Source: Flavobacteriaceae bacterium GSB9 (lineage in GTDB: Bacteria > Bacteroidota > Bacteroidia > Flavobacteriales > Flavobacteriaceae). From it: DNA of 64,000 nt. A program made the position numbers and the translations under genes. Below the pieces are notes generated by a model. The model did no database searches. It saw only the letters and a program-made list of their open reading frames with translations, and was not told where the DNA came from. The stretch lies in NCBI GenBank assembly GCA_022749295.1, contig CP062007.1:2108001-2172000 (forward strand). The letters run 5' to 3'. This document shows positions 54,537-64,000 of this stretch, piece after piece (positions within the stretch are counted from its first letter, which is position 1; each line of letters starts with the position of its first letter).

Positions 54537-55511
54537 ATGAGTACTACAGTAAAAGTTACAGCAGCTGAAGTAAATAAATTAAGACAAGCTACCGGTGCCG
54601 GTATGATGGATTGCAAAAAGGCTCTAGTTGAAGCTGAGGGCGATTTCGATAAAGCTATCGAAGTGTTGCGTAAAAAAGGACAAAAAGTAGCAGAAAAAAG
54701 AGCCGACAGAGAATCTTCTGAAGGTGCAGCTGTTGCCAAAATAAACGCAGACGAGACTGCTGGTGTCGCTATCGTTTTAGGTTGTGAAACCGACTTTGTT
54801 GGTAAAAACGAAAACTTCTTGGCGCTTGCTAACCAATTGGCAGAAGTAGCATTAAACTATGATACTAAAGAAGCCTTTTTAGCTGCAGATTTTGATGGTA
54901 TGACTGTTGCTGATAAACTAACTGAGCAAACCGGTGTTATTGGCGAAAAACTAGACATCACCGCTTTTGAAAAACTAGAAGCACCTTACGTTGGGCAATA
55001 TGTACACATTAACAAAATTGCTGCTTTAGTAGGGTTAACCGCTAAAGTTGATAACGCTGATGTTTTGGTAAAAGATATCGCTATGCAAGTTGCTTCAATG
55101 GGAGCCACTACGTTGTCTTACAAAGATTTTGACCCAGAGTACGTTGCTAAAGAAACTGAAGCTAGAATAGCTGTTATAGAAAAAGACAATATTGAATTAG
55201 GACGTTTAGGAAAAACACTTAAAAACGTGCCTCAATACATTTCTATGTCGCAGTTAACACCTGAAGTATTGGCTAAAGCTGAAGAAGATGCTAAAGCGCA
55301 ATTACAAGCTGAAGGTAAGCCAGAAAAAATCTGGGATAAAATATTACCAGGAAAAATGGAGCGTTTCATTTCAGACAACACCACTCTAGATCAAGAACAA
55401 TGTTTACTAGATCAAAAATTCATCAAGGATGAAAAGAAAACTGTTGCTGAATACGTTTCTTCTTATGGAGAAGTTGAAATCTCAGGATTTAAACGCGCTA
55501 CAGTAGGATAA
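54537..55511 (+). CDS. tsf: Translation elongation factor Ts
   Basis: Guanine nucleotide exchange factor for EF-Tu, 324 residues. The N-terminal UBA-like domain with VNKLRQATGAGMMDCKKALVEAEGDFDKAIEVLRKKG and the EF-Tu contact TDFVGKNENF are clear. The protein is longer than E. coli EF-Ts (about 283 residues) owing to extra residues in the C-terminal region, as in other Bacteroidota. It follows rpsB and ends at a strong terminator. Confidence 0.98.
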   Translation: MSTTVKVTAAEVNKLRQATGAGMMDCKKALVEAEGDFDKAIEVLRKKGQKVAEKRADRESSEGAAVAKINADETAGVAIVLGCETDFVGKNENFLALANQLAEVALNYDTKEAFLAADFDGMTVADKLTEQTGVIGEKLDITAFEKLEAPYVGQYVHINKIAALVGLTAKVDNADVLVKDIAMQVASMGATTLSYKDFDPEYVAKETEARIAVIEKDNIELGRLGKTLKNVPQYISMSQLTPEVLAKAEEDAKAQLQAEGKPEKIWDKILPGKMERFISDNTTLDQEQCLLDQKFIKDEKKTVAEYVSSYGEVEISGFKRATVG

Positions 55512-55544
55512 TAAATTCCTTTAAAAAAAGGAGTCTCAAATAAT

Positions 55545-55579
55545 AAAAGCCACCATTCTATTTTAGGATGGTGGCTTTT
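55545..55579 (+). terminator. Terminator after tsf
   Basis: Fifteen-base-pair stem AAAAGCCACCATTCT/AGGATGGTGGCTTTT (one G-T wobble), five-base loop, then a T run. Confidence 0.9.
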
Positions 55580-55661
55580 TTGTGTAATTTAACGTGTTTT
55601 GTAACATAAAAAATTGTCCAATTTCAGTATATCTAAAAATTCAAATGAAAAAAAAATTGCT

Positions 55662-55669
55662 TAGTTTTG
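55662..55669 (+). promoter_or_regulatory. Predicted -7 promoter box for pyrH-frr
   Basis: Exact TAGTTTTG followed by CA, 23 bases before the pyrH ATG at 55693. It follows the tsf terminator, so pyrH starts a new unit. No -33 TTTG at ideal spacing. Confidence 0.55.
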
Positions 55670-55692
55670 CACAACTTCATTAAACGGACTAA

Positions 55693-56400
55693 ATGAAATA
55701 CAAAAGAATACTCCTTAAATTATCGGGCGAAGCCTTAATGGGAAACCGCCAATACGGTATTGATCCAGAGCGTTTGGCAGAATATGCTCAAGACATAAAA
55801 ACCATTACCGATAAAGGTATTGAAGTAGCCATAGTTATTGGTGGTGGGAATATTTTTAGAGGTGTTGCTGGAGCCAGTAAAGGCATGGATCGTGTGCAAG
55901 GTGATCACATGGGCATGTTGGCAACAGTAATAAATGGTTTAGCATTGCAAGGTGCTTTAGAAGATACCGGTATACCAACAAGGCTACAAACTGCCATAAA
56001 AATAAATGAAGTTGCCGAGCCGTTTATTAGAAGAAAAGCCATGCGGCACCTTGAAAAAGGGCGTGTAGTTATTTTTGGTGGTGGAACAGGAAACCCTTAT
56101 TTTACAACCGATTCGGCTGCCGTTTTACGAGCTATCGAAGTTGAAGCCGATGTTATCTTAAAAGGAACACGTGTTGATGGTATTTATAATGCAGACCCAG
56201 AAAAAGACACCAGTGCAGTTAAGTTCAACTCTATATCCTTCGATGACGTGTTGAGCAAAGGCCTGAAGGTAATGGACACTACAGCCTTTACCTTAAGTCA
56301 AGAAAACAAATTACCTATAATAGTATTCGATATGAACAAAAAAGGAAACCTCCTTAAAGTGGTTTCCGGTGAAAATATCGGTACTGTGGTTAACGTTTAA
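55693..56400 (+). CDS. pyrH: UMP kinase
   Basis: Phosphorylates UMP to UDP for nucleic acid and envelope nucleotide-sugar synthesis. It has 235 residues of the amino acid kinase fold: [41 protein letters not shown] and [18 protein letters not shown]. It is usually hexameric with allosteric GTP and UTP. Order tsf-pyrH-frr is the common bacterial order; here a terminator separates tsf from pyrH. frr follows after 48 bases. Confidence 0.98.
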   Translation: MKYKRILLKLSGEALMGNRQYGIDPERLAEYAQDIKTITDKGIEVAIVIGGGNIFRGVAGASKGMDRVQGDHMGMLATVINGLALQGALEDTGIPTRLQTAIKINEVAEPFIRRKAMRHLEKGRVVIFGGGTGNPYFTTDSAAVLRAIEVEADVILKGTRVDGIYNADPEKDTSAVKFNSISFDDVLSKGLKVMDTTAFTLSQENKLPIIVFDMNKKGNLLKVVSGENIGTVVNV

Positions 56401-56448
56401 TTTTGGCGTAATTTTTGAATATTTAAGTTTCATATAAAAGCTTATACA

Positions 56449-57006
56449 ATGAACGAAGACATACAATTTATATTAGATAGCACAAAAGAGGCAATGGACA
56501 ACGCTATTGTCCATCTAAAAAAACAATTTGTCAATATTAGAGCGGGTAAAGCAAGCCCTGCTATGTTAGGTAGTGTAATGGTAGATTACTACGGCACGCA
56601 AACACCTTTAAACCAAGTAGCCAATGTTAATACCCCCGATGGCAGAACCATTACTGTACAACCATGGGAAAAAAGCATGCTACAAGAAATTGAACGCGGT
56701 ATTGCTTATGCAAACCTAGGCTTTAACCCAATGAATAATGGTGAAACCATAATCATCAATGTACCACCACTAACCGAAGAACGCAGACTCACTTTAGCTA
56801 AACAAGCAAAAGCCGAGGCCGAAGATGCCAAGGTAAGTGTTAGAACAGCTAGAAAAGATGCCATGAACGACATCAAAAAACAAGACGATGTTTCTGAAGA
56901 CGTAAAAAGTAATGCTGAAATTGACGTGCAACAATTAACTGACAATTACGTTAAGAAAGTTGATGAACTCTTTGACCACAAAGAAAAAGAAATCATGACA
57001 GTATAA
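56449..57006 (+). CDS. frr: Ribosome recycling factor
   Basis: Acts with EF-G to split post-termination ribosomes. It has the typical 185 residues: three-helix bundle with VNIRAGKASPAMLGSVMVDYYGTQTPLNQVANV in the hinge region, NVPPLTEERRLTLAKQAKAEAEDAKVSVRTARKDA, and a final helix. A short hairpin with a T run follows at 57011-57037. Confidence 0.98.
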   Translation: MNEDIQFILDSTKEAMDNAIVHLKKQFVNIRAGKASPAMLGSVMVDYYGTQTPLNQVANVNTPDGRTITVQPWEKSMLQEIERGIAYANLGFNPMNNGETIIINVPPLTEERRLTLAKQAKAEAEDAKVSVRTARKDAMNDIKKQDDVSEDVKSNAEIDVQQLTDNYVKKVDELFDHKEKEIMTV

Positions 57007-57010
57007 ATTA

Positions 57011-57037
57011 AGGGCGACATTAAAGTCGCTTTTTTTA
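57011..57037 (+). terminator. Terminator after frr
   Basis: Stem GCGAC/GTCGC extended by wobble pairs, loop ATTAAA, then a run of seven T. Confidence 0.8.
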
Positions 57038-57064
57038 TCCATTATAATTTATTTGGTTTTTTCA

Positions 57065-58336
57065 ATGCTCGAGCGCTTTGTTTTTTTTATTGTAATATGT
57101 GTTTCAACCATAGCGCAATCTCAGTCGCAATACCAAATGGGGAGACATCCGCAACAAGATTCCATAAAAAAAAGAGCACTTTTAAAAAGTATTGGCAATG
57201 GCTATTTCCCAACCAAGTACTTTAACGCCGACTTAAGGTATTTAATAAAATACAATCAATATGAAGGTGTGCGTACAGGTCTTGGGGGCGAAACCAACGA
57301 GACTTTCTCCCAAAAATACCGGTTGAATGCATACACCGTTTATGGGTTTAGAGACCACCGTTTTAAATACAGCTTTGGTGCGGGATTTAGAGTGTCTAAA
57401 AAAACAAATAGTTGGATTAACTTATCTTACACCGACGACTTACAAGAAACGGGGAGTACAAAATTTTTGACTGATGGTCGTTTTTTTCAGTTTTTTGAAC
57501 CCCGTTTGTTAAATATCGATTTGTTTCACCGCCACATAACAAAATCACTATCAATTGAGCATGAAATAAACGCCAAACTGCTTACAGAAGCCGAGTTTTC
57601 TGTGAGTAATATTCTACCTACGTACAAGTACAGTTATTTGTTAGGCGGTAATCCAATCAATTCTTTTGATTTGAGCCTTGGAAAAATTGCACTTAATTGG
57701 AGGCCGTTCAACAAAATATCAACTTCAGAACAAGGGATTAAAACTACCCAGAAAGGTTATCCTGTATTCACCCTTCAGTATACTAAAAACTTCAAAGATG
57801 TTTTTAAAAGCAACTTTAATTTTTCAAAGTTCGATTTTAGAACATTTTACAAATTTGGCATTGAAGATGATCACTTTTCTGAAATTACACTAGTTTCGGG
57901 AATTGCCAATGGCAATACACCGCTTACACATTTATACCACGCCTACCCCAACAACATTAATAAAGAAACCATTTTACAGCGCTTCTCGGTTGCGGGTTTA
58001 AATAGTTTTGAAACCATGTATTTTAACGAGTTTTTTTCAGATAAGTTTGCAACACTTCAATTTAAGCACTATTTAAAACCTTTTCATATTTCAGAGCGCT
58101 TTAAACCCCAATTGGTTTTAATTACCCGCTACGCTATTGGCCATATGAAAAACCCCGAAAGGCATCAAAACATCTCGTTTAACTCCCTAAAAAAAGGCTA
58201 TACCGAGTCTGGTTTTGAGCTTAACAAACTATTGTTCGGTTTTGGCGTTAGTTTTACTTACAGATATGGGGCTTATCATTTACCACAAATTGACGACAAT
58301 GTGGCATTTAAGTTTACATTTAACGTCTCATTATGA
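57065..58336 (+). CDS. Outer-membrane beta-barrel protein (DUF5686 C-terminal-like)
   Basis: I start at the ATG at 57065 (MLERFVFFIVICVSTIAQSQ is a signal peptide) rather than a TTG four codons upstream. The 423 residues are rich in alternating strands, and the segments GYPVFTLQYTKNFKDVFKSNF, DFRTFYKFGIEDDHFSEITLVSG and the end FTFNVSL fit the C-terminal barrel of DUF5686 (Omp85/TamA-related size). The N-terminal carboxypeptidase-like domain of full DUF5686 proteins is missing, so it may be a short member. Next on the same strand is an RND transporter (48 bases on). Function unknown. Confidence 0.78.
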   Translation: MLERFVFFIVICVSTIAQSQSQYQMGRHPQQDSIKKRALLKSIGNGYFPTKYFNADLRYLIKYNQYEGVRTGLGGETNETFSQKYRLNAYTVYGFRDHRFKYSFGAGFRVSKKTNSWINLSYTDDLQETGSTKFLTDGRFFQFFEPRLLNIDLFHRHITKSLSIEHEINAKLLTEAEFSVSNILPTYKYSYLLGGNPINSFDLSLGKIALNWRPFNKISTSEQGIKTTQKGYPVFTLQYTKNFKDVFKSNFNFSKFDFRTFYKFGIEDDHFSEITLVSGIANGNTPLTHLYHAYPNNINKETILQRFSVAGLNSFETMYFNEFFSDKFATLQFKHYLKPFHISERFKPQLVLITRYAIGHMKNPERHQNISFNSLKKGYTESGFELNKLLFGFGVSFTYRYGAYHLPQIDDNVAFKFTFNVSL

Positions 58337-58356
58337 GGTATTGTACTTGTTTTTTC

Positions 58357-58364
58357 TACCTTTG
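58357..58364 (+). promoter_or_regulatory. Predicted -7 promoter box for the RND transporter gene
   Basis: Exact TACCTTTG followed by CG, 19 bases before the ATG at 58384. No ideal -33. Confidence 0.55.
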
Positions 58365-58383
58365 CGCAACTTTTAATTAGGGC

Positions 58384-60774
58384 ATGTTAAAACTTTTTAC
58401 AAAAGACTTTTGGGATGTTGTTGCGAGGTTGGTTTTACGTAATAAAATCATCATACTTGCTGGTATTATTATAGCAACTTTTCTGTTAAGCCAAAAGTGG
58501 GATAACATGCGGCTCTCTTATACCGAGGCCAATTTACTACCTGACGATCACGAAGCCAATATTACCTACAGTAATTTTTTAGAAACATTTGGCGAAGAAG
58601 GCAACCTTATTGTGCTTGGTGTAAAAGACAGCAGTTTATTTACTGTTGAAAAGCTAAATGCTTGGAACAAACTTTCAAACAGTCTTAAGAACAATGACGC
58701 GGTTGAAACCGTTATCTCTATAAAAGACCTTCAAAAACTTGTTAAGGATACCGAAAACCAAAAGTTTAAACTGGAGCCTTTTATTACCGATAGCATTAAG
58801 TCCATATCTGAAATTGAAACCCTGCAAAACGATCTTTTTAAAAAATATCCGTTTTACGATAATTTCTTGTTCAATAAGGAAACCAAAACCATTCGCAGTG
58901 CTATTTACTTAAAAAAGGACATTGTAAACACGGCCGCCAGAAAAGATTTTGTGATTGATGTTTTAATGCCCAAAATTGAAACTTTTGAGGCCAAATATAA
59001 TCTGGATGTCCGCGTTTCGGGTATGCCTTACATCCGTACGCTAAACTCTAAAAATATTGTTGACGAAATTGGCAAATTCATTTTTGCTGCACTTTTGGTA
59101 ACCTCGGTTATATTCTTTTTCTTTTTTAGATCGTTCAGGGCTACTTTTATTTCTTTAATAGTAGTGTGTATTGGGGTTATGTGGACTCTTGGTATTATTG
59201 GTTTTCTAAACTACGAAATAACGGTTTTAACAGCACTTATTCCTCCACTAATTATTGTCATTGGTATTCCTAATTGTATTTTCTTAATCAACAAATACCA
59301 GCATGAAGTTAAACTTCATGGCAATAAGGTAAAGTCTTTACAGAGAGTTATTACCAAAATCGGCAACGCCACGCTAATGACCAATGTAACAACGGCCTCT
59401 GGTTTTGCTACTTTCATTCTTACGGAAAGCAAATTATTAAAGGAGTTTGGTGTTGTAGCCTCGTTGAGCATTTTAGCCATTTTTATGTTATGTGTGCTCA
59501 TTATACCCATTGTATATACGTTTTTACCATTTCCAAAAGATCGCCATTTAGAACACTTGAACAAACGCTGGATTGGTGGTTTTGTAGATTGGATGGAGCG
59601 TATGGTTCGCAACAGGCGTATTACCATCTATTTTACGGCCGTTATTTTATTGGCCATTAGTATTATTGGCATATATCAAATTCGAATTTCTGGGAGTTTG
59701 ATTGAAGATATGCCCCAAGAATCGGAATTTGTGAACGATATCCGATTTTTTGAAGAGGAGTTCAACGGTATCATGCCTTTAGAAATTATGGTAGATACCA
59801 AGCGTAAAAAAGGGGTAATGAAGCGCTCTACCCTAAAACACATGGACGAGCTGGAAGAACTCATTGTTGAAACCCCCGAGCTTTCAAAACCCATTTCTAT
59901 TGTTGGTTTAGTAAAATATTCTAAACAAGCTTACTACAATGGCAATACCAAATTTTATCAGTTACCAACATCACAAGAAAACAGCTTTATACTCTCATAC
60001 GCCAAAAATTCATCATCAAATGTAGATTTACTGAAAAATTTCGTGGACAGCACCGGACAATATGCCCGAATCACGACTTTCATGAAGGATGTTGGCACCG
60101 ATAAAATGGAACGTATTGAAGAAAATCTTCAGGCAAAAATAGACAAGGTATTCCCTAAGGAACGCTATGACGTTACGATGACAGGAAAAGCCTTGGTATT
60201 CCAAAAAGGCACAAAATATTTGGTTAAAAATTTAGCAATTTCCTTATCGTTGGCTATACTTTTAATCGCTCTCTTTATGGCTTATATGTTCCGTTCGGCA
60301 CGAATGATTATCATTTCGCTCATCCCCAACTTATTACCGCTATTGGTAACTGCAGGATTAATGGGCTATCTGGGCGTTCCTATCAAACCGTCAACTATTT
60401 TGGTATTTAGTATTGCCTTTGGTATTTCGGTTGACGACACCATTCACTTTTTGGCCAAATACCGCCAAGAATTACAGGCTAATAACTGGAAAATTAAAGT
60501 TTCAGTTTACGGGGCTTTACGCGAAACGGGCGTGAGTATGTTTTACACATCTATCGTTCTGTTTTTTGGCTTTTCGGTATTTACCATTTCAAACTTTGGC
60601 GGCACAGTTGCCTTAGGTGCGTTAGTTTCTGCAACGCTACTCTTTGCTATGTTATCCAACTTACTACTGTTGCCGTCGCTATTGCTATCCTTAGAACGTA
60701 ACATTGCCAATAAACAAGTGCTCAGAAAACCTTCTATTAATATTATTCCTGAGGAAGACGACGACGAGCAATAA
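58384..60774 (+). CDS. RND-superfamily (MMPL-type) membrane transporter
   Basis: A 796-residue protein of two similar halves, each with a transmembrane helix, a large extracytoplasmic loop and five further helices, giving about 12. MMPL/SSD features are GVMWTLGIIGFLNYEITVLTALIPPLIIVIGIPNCIFL in the first half and FSIAFGISVDDTIHFLAKYRQEL in the second. The family exports lipids, hopanoids or drugs using proton force. Its barrel-protein neighbour could give an outer-membrane path, but the partnership is only inferred. Confidence 0.93.
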   Translation: MLKLFTKDFWDVVARLVLRNKIIILAGIIIATFLLSQKWDNMRLSYTEANLLPDDHEANITYSNFLETFGEEGNLIVLGVKDSSLFTVEKLNAWNKLSNSLKNNDAVETVISIKDLQKLVKDTENQKFKLEPFITDSIKSISEIETLQNDLFKKYPFYDNFLFNKETKTIRSAIYLKKDIVNTAARKDFVIDVLMPKIETFEAKYNLDVRVSGMPYIRTLNSKNIVDEIGKFIFAALLVTSVIFFFFFRSFRATFISLIVVCIGVMWTLGIIGFLNYEITVLTALIPPLIIVIGIPNCIFLINKYQHEVKLHGNKVKSLQRVITKIGNATLMTNVTTASGFATFILTESKLLKEFGVVASLSILAIFMLCVLIIPIVYTFLPFPKDRHLEHLNKRWIGGFVDWMERMVRNRRITIYFTAVILLAISIIGIYQIRISGSLIEDMPQESEFVNDIRFFEEEFNGIMPLEIMVDTKRKKGVMKRSTLKHMDELEELIVETPELSKPISIVGLVKYSKQAYYNGNTKFYQLPTSQENSFILSYAKNSSSNVDLLKNFVDSTGQYARITTFMKDVGTDKMERIEENLQAKIDKVFPKERYDVTMTGKALVFQKGTKYLVKNLAISLSLAILLIALFMAYMFRSARMIIISLIPNLLPLLVTAGLMGYLGVPIKPSTILVFSIAFGISVDDTIHFLAKYRQELQANNWKIKVSVYGALRETGVSMFYTSIVLFFGFSVFTISNFGGTVALGALVSATLLFAMLSNLLLLPSLLLSLERNIANKQVLRKPSINIIPEEDDDEQ

Positions 60775-60862
60775 TTGCAAGTATAAAATTCACAATTTTT
60801 GAAATCCAGAATTTGAATTTTCATAGCTGAAACCTTTATATTTACAGTATAAATTTTCACGC

Positions 60863-62296
60863 ATGCAAGCCAAAACAGTTTTACAGTTATTAACCGAAGA
60901 TTTTACCATTACTGAAGTTGAAGTAAAAGGTTGGGTAAGAACATTTAGAGCCAACCGCTTTATAGCCATAAACGACGGATCAACCCTAAATAACATACAA
61001 TGTGTAGTAGATTTTGAAAACTTTGACGAAGCCCTTTTAAAACGCATCACTACCGGAGCCGCCATTCATGTTAAAGGCGAGTTGGTAGAAAGCCAAGGAA
61101 AAGGACAAAAAGTAGAAATACAGGTTAAGGAACTGGAAGTTTTAGGCGATTCAGATCCTGAAACGTTCCCTATTCAACCTAAAAAACATTCCTTCGAATT
61201 TTTAAGGGAAAACGCACACCTGCGTACCCGAACCAATACCTTTAGTGCCGTTATGCGTTTGCGCTCTGCTCTATCGTTTGCTATTCACAAGTATTTCAAT
61301 GACAACGGGTTTTACTATATGCACTCGCCTGTAATTACAGGTAGTGATGCAGAAGGGGCCGGTGAAATGTTTCAAGTTACCAGTCTAAATCTAAAAAATC
61401 CTCCAAAAGATGACAATGGAAATATCGATTATACCAAAGATTTTTTTGGAAAGGAAACCAACCTAACTGTTTCTGGGCAATTGGAAGCCGAAACCTACGC
61501 CATGTCTTTAGGAAAAGTATACACCTTTGGGCCAACATTTAGAGCCGAAAACTCAAATACATCGCGCCATTTGGCTGAATTTTGGATGATTGAGCCCGAA
61601 GTGGCCTTTATGGATTTGGCTGGCAACATGGATTTGGCCGAAGATTTCATGAAATCGGTCATACAATATATCTTAGACAATAATCGTGAAGATTTAGAGT
61701 TTCTAGATAAGCGCCTGCAAGATGATGAAAAAACGAAACCGCAGGCAGAACGCAGTACCATGACTTTAATAGAAAAGTTAAATTTTGTGACCGACAACCA
61801 CTTTAAACGCGTTAGTTATACCGAAGCCATTGACATTTTACGTAATTGCAAACCCAATAAGAAAAAGAAATTCAAGTACCTCATTAACGATTGGGGCACC
61901 GATTTACAAAGTGAACATGAGCGCTACCTCGTTGAAAAACATTTTAAATGTCCCGTAATTTTATTTGATTATCCAGTAAATATCAAAGCATTTTATATGC
62001 GCTTAAATGACGACGGTAAAACCGTTCGTGCTATGGATATCCTTTTTCCTGGTATTGGCGAAATTGTTGGAGGCGCACAACGCGAAGAACGTTTGGATAT
62101 TTTAAAACAAAAAATGGCTGCCGTCAGTATTCCCGAAGAAGAACTTTGGTGGTATTTAGACTTAAGAAAATATGGAACTGCGGTGCATTCTGGCTTTGGT
62201 CTAGGTTTTGAACGGTTGGTTATGTTTGCCACAGGAATGAGCAATATTAGGGATGTTATACCCTTCCCAAGAACACCGCAAAATGCCGAATTTTAA
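60863..62296 (+). CDS. asnS: Asparagine--tRNA ligase
   Basis: Class IIb synthetase charging tRNA-Asn. It has 477 residues: an N-terminal OB-fold ([21 protein letters not shown]), motif 2 ([25 protein letters not shown]) and motif 3 ([29 protein letters not shown]). An insertion with [20 protein letters not shown] around residue 290 is normal for the family. It stands downstream of the RND gene with an 88-base gap. A perfect palindrome overlaps its stop codon. Confidence 0.98.
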   Translation: MQAKTVLQLLTEDFTITEVEVKGWVRTFRANRFIAINDGSTLNNIQCVVDFENFDEALLKRITTGAAIHVKGELVESQGKGQKVEIQVKELEVLGDSDPETFPIQPKKHSFEFLRENAHLRTRTNTFSAVMRLRSALSFAIHKYFNDNGFYYMHSPVITGSDAEGAGEMFQVTSLNLKNPPKDDNGNIDYTKDFFGKETNLTVSGQLEAETYAMSLGKVYTFGPTFRAENSNTSRHLAEFWMIEPEVAFMDLAGNMDLAEDFMKSVIQYILDNNREDLEFLDKRLQDDEKTKPQAERSTMTLIEKLNFVTDNHFKRVSYTEAIDILRNCKPNKKKKFKYLINDWGTDLQSEHERYLVEKHFKCPVILFDYPVNIKAFYMRLNDDGKTVRAMDILFPGIGEIVGGAQREERLDILKQKMAAVSIPEEELWWYLDLRKYGTAVHSGFGLGFERLVMFATGMSNIRDVIPFPRTPQNAEF

Positions 62297-62308
62297 CATA
62301 TGTTAAAA
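62291..62308. repeat. 18-base perfect palindrome at the asnS stop codon
   Basis: TTTTAACATATGTTAAAA, spanning the asnS TAA. It might form a short hairpin, though it would be weak because it is almost all A and T. Confidence 0.35.
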
Positions 62309-62375
62309 AAACAAAAGACCTGAGTTACAAATAAATTGCTTATTTTATCATTGAGTAATACGCTTAAATCGAACC

Positions 62376-63836
62376 ATGCTTAAACAACATTTACAATTTA
62401 AATTATCGCAAAAACTGTCACCACAACAAATTCAATTGATGAAATTGATACAGTTGCCAACACAGGCCTTCGAACAGCGTTTGAAGCAAGAGTTGGAAGA
62501 CAATCCAGCTCTAGAGGGTGGTAAAGATGAAGCACCTAATGATTTGGAGTCTGATTTTGACAATTCTGACGATGATTACAACGACAATGAAACCATTGAC
62601 GCTGATGAAATAAATGTAGATGAGTATTTAAGTGATGACGAAGTTCCAGATTACAGAACGCGCTCTAACAATTATAGTAATGATGACGACGACAAAACAA
62701 TACCCTATGCTGCAGGCACCTCGTTTACACAACATTTACTCAATCAATTAAATACCTACAGATTAAATGATGAAGAACGCGACATCGCAGAGTTTTTGGT
62801 AGGTAGCGTTGATGAAAGCGGTTATATTCGTCGAGACTTGAGCGATATTATGGACGACCTCGCTTTTACTCAAAACGTATTTACTACAGAAGAAAATATT
62901 GAAAAGGTGCTCAAAAAAGTACACCAACTAGATCCTGCAGGTGTTGGCGCTAGAGACCTCCAAGAATGTTTAAGCATCCAATTACACCGCAAAGAAAAAA
63001 CGGTAGACACCGATTTAGCTATAGATATTATAGACGATGCCTTTGACCAGTTCACCAAAAAACATTACAAAAAACTGCTTCAAAAATTTGATATTACAGA
63101 AGAACAGTTAAAAGGTGCCATATCGGAAATTGAACATTTAAACCCAAAACCAGGAGGTTCATATTCGGGTAATAACCGTATTGTAGAACATGTTGTCCCA
63201 GACTTTGCCATAAAAATTGTTGATGGTGAATTAGAGCTTACCCTTAATGGTAGAAATGCACCAGAACTACATGTTTCGAGAGAATATAACAATATGCTGA
63301 AAGGTTACAAAGACGCTAAAGACAAGACCAAATCGCAAAAAGATGCTGTCCTCTTCATCAAACAAAAGCTAGATGCTGCAAAGTGGTTCATTGAAGCCAT
63401 AAAACAACGCCAACAAACTCTTTTTGTAACCATGAGTGCGATTATGCACTACCAAAAAGAATACTTTTTAACAGGTGACGAACGCAACTTAAAACCCATG
63501 ATTCTTAAGGATATTGCAGACGAAATTGACATGGATGTTTCAACAGTATCGCGCGTTGCCAATAGCAAGTATGTCGATACACCTTATGGTACCATTTTAA
63601 TAAAAGAGTTGTTTTCAGAATCCATGAAAAACGATCAAGGTGAAGATGTTTCTACTAGGGAAATCAAAAAAATATTGGAAACGGTAATCGATGAGGAAAA
63701 CAAGAAAAAACCATTAACCGACGAAAATTTAGCCTCCATTTTAAAAGAAAAAGGTTATCCCATTGCCCGACGAACCGTTGCTAAATACAGGGAGCAACTC
63801 GATATTCCAGTAGCACGATTACGCAAAAAAATATAA
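62376..63836 (+). CDS. rpoN: RNA polymerase sigma-54 factor
   Basis: Alternative sigma factor that needs AAA+ activators. It has 486 residues: the N-terminal Gln-rich activator-interaction region (LKQHLQFKLSQKLSPQQIQLMKLIQLPTQAFEQRLKQELEDNPAL), a long acidic linker (about 50-105), the core-binding region, the HTH (DIADEIDMDVSTVSRVANSKYVDTPYG) and the RpoN box ARRTVAKYRE at 464-473. No bacterial enhancer-binding protein lies in this window. The next gene overlaps its stop by one base (TAATG). Confidence 0.98.
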   Translation: MLKQHLQFKLSQKLSPQQIQLMKLIQLPTQAFEQRLKQELEDNPALEGGKDEAPNDLESDFDNSDDDYNDNETIDADEINVDEYLSDDEVPDYRTRSNNYSNDDDDKTIPYAAGTSFTQHLLNQLNTYRLNDEERDIAEFLVGSVDESGYIRRDLSDIMDDLAFTQNVFTTEENIEKVLKKVHQLDPAGVGARDLQECLSIQLHRKEKTVDTDLAIDIIDDAFDQFTKKHYKKLLQKFDITEEQLKGAISEIEHLNPKPGGSYSGNNRIVEHVVPDFAIKIVDGELELTLNGRNAPELHVSREYNNMLKGYKDAKDKTKSQKDAVLFIKQKLDAAKWFIEAIKQRQQTLFVTMSAIMHYQKEYFLTGDERNLKPMILKDIADEIDMDVSTVSRVANSKYVDTPYGTILIKELFSESMKNDQGEDVSTREIKKILETVIDEENKKKPLTDENLASILKEKGYPIARRTVAKYREQLDIPVARLRKKI

Positions 63837-64000
63837 TGGATAAGCTTCTAAAAAGTATTTCATACATTTTCCACCCGCTTTTAATGCCCATTTTTGCAGC
63901 ATGGTATTACTTCAGAATTTCTCCTAGATTTATAGCAAAAGAGGTTGTTTACGGCAAGTTAATTGCGCTGGGCATTTTAACTGTTATATTACCCATTTTA
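63836..64000 (+). CDS. Membrane protein of unknown function, start only
   Basis: The first 55 codons of a gene cut by the window end. The ATG shares one base with the rpoN stop (TAATG), so translation is coupled. The peptide has two hydrophobic stretches (ISYIFHPLLMPIFAAWYYF and LIALGILTVILPIL), so it is an inner-membrane protein. The family cannot be named from this part. Confidence 0.75.
   Translation, partial: MDKLLKSISYIFHPLLMPIFAAWYYFRISPRFIAKEVVYGKLIALGILTVILPIL

Overview
The window is a chromosomal segment of a Flavobacteriaceae-type Bacteroidota. The evidence is: AT-rich DNA; many exact Bacteroidota -7 promoter boxes (TAnnTTTG, two of them with TTTG placed 19 bases upstream); a type IX secretion (T9SS) component, PorZ, with several proteins carrying T9SS C-terminal sorting domains; three TonB-dependent receptors; DUF4270 and DUF2723 proteins; and atpDC placed apart from the rest of the ATP synthase genes. 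There is no prophage, integrase, insertion sequence, CRISPR array or rRNA operon, and most of it reads as core genome. No stretch of more than about 300 bases lacks an explanation: the least gene-dense part (37766-38662) holds a terminator, a decayed T9SS cargo gene, a tRNA-Gln gene with its terminator, and a short promoter region.

Layout. 1-1171 (minus): panC-panD for pantothenate. 1370-5802 (plus): a stand-alone glycogen-synthase N-terminal domain, a DUF4270 lipoprotein and glmS. 6018-10398 (plus): a TonB receptor paired with an SGNH hydrolase lipoprotein. 10566-12399: atpD-atpC. 12478-17369 (minus): umuC-umuD in reversed order, a sodium:solute symporter, a small DUF3157-like secreted protein, and a DUF2975 membrane protein with an XRE regulator. 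17475-21264: a DUF2007/zinc-ribbon protein, a MocR-type regulator whose PLP lysine is replaced, and a divergent TonB receptor. 21351-27007: a T9SS-exported CE12-like esterase, a JmjC/cupin protein, a small barrel, recX and a lamin-tail T9SS protein. 27114-32596 (minus): porZ-recO-TonB receptor. 32714-37765: gdhA, envelope proteins, a DinB-like protein, an ArsC/Spx-like protein and a ytxH/holin-like/DUF6327 trio. 37841-38511: the pseudogene and tRNA-Gln. 38663-52451: a DUF2723 membrane protein, polysaccharide deacetylase, a CxxC-less thioredoxin-fold protein, metallophosphoesterase, polA, an MltF-like transglycosylase, a YgiQ radical SAM protein and a Gfo/Idh oxidoreductase. 52637-57006: translation genes rplM-rpsI, rpsB, tsf, pyrH, frr. 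57065-64000: an outer-membrane barrel, an RND/MMPL transporter, asnS, rpoN and the start of a membrane protein.

Themes. Cell-envelope biology dominates, with outer-membrane receptors, surface lipoproteins, T9SS cargo and peptidoglycan enzymes interleaved with housekeeping genes. No obvious novel multi-gene defence or biosynthetic system is visible. The points most worth a second look are the MocR regulator with Lys-to-Gln at the PLP anchor and three operator-like half-sites shared with a divergent TonB receptor; the GT5-like protein lacking its ADP-glucose motif and C-terminal domain; the receptor/SGNH-lipoprotein pair; promoters so close to start codons that leaderless mRNAs are predicted; the reversed umuC-umuD order; and the decaying T9SS cargo gene.
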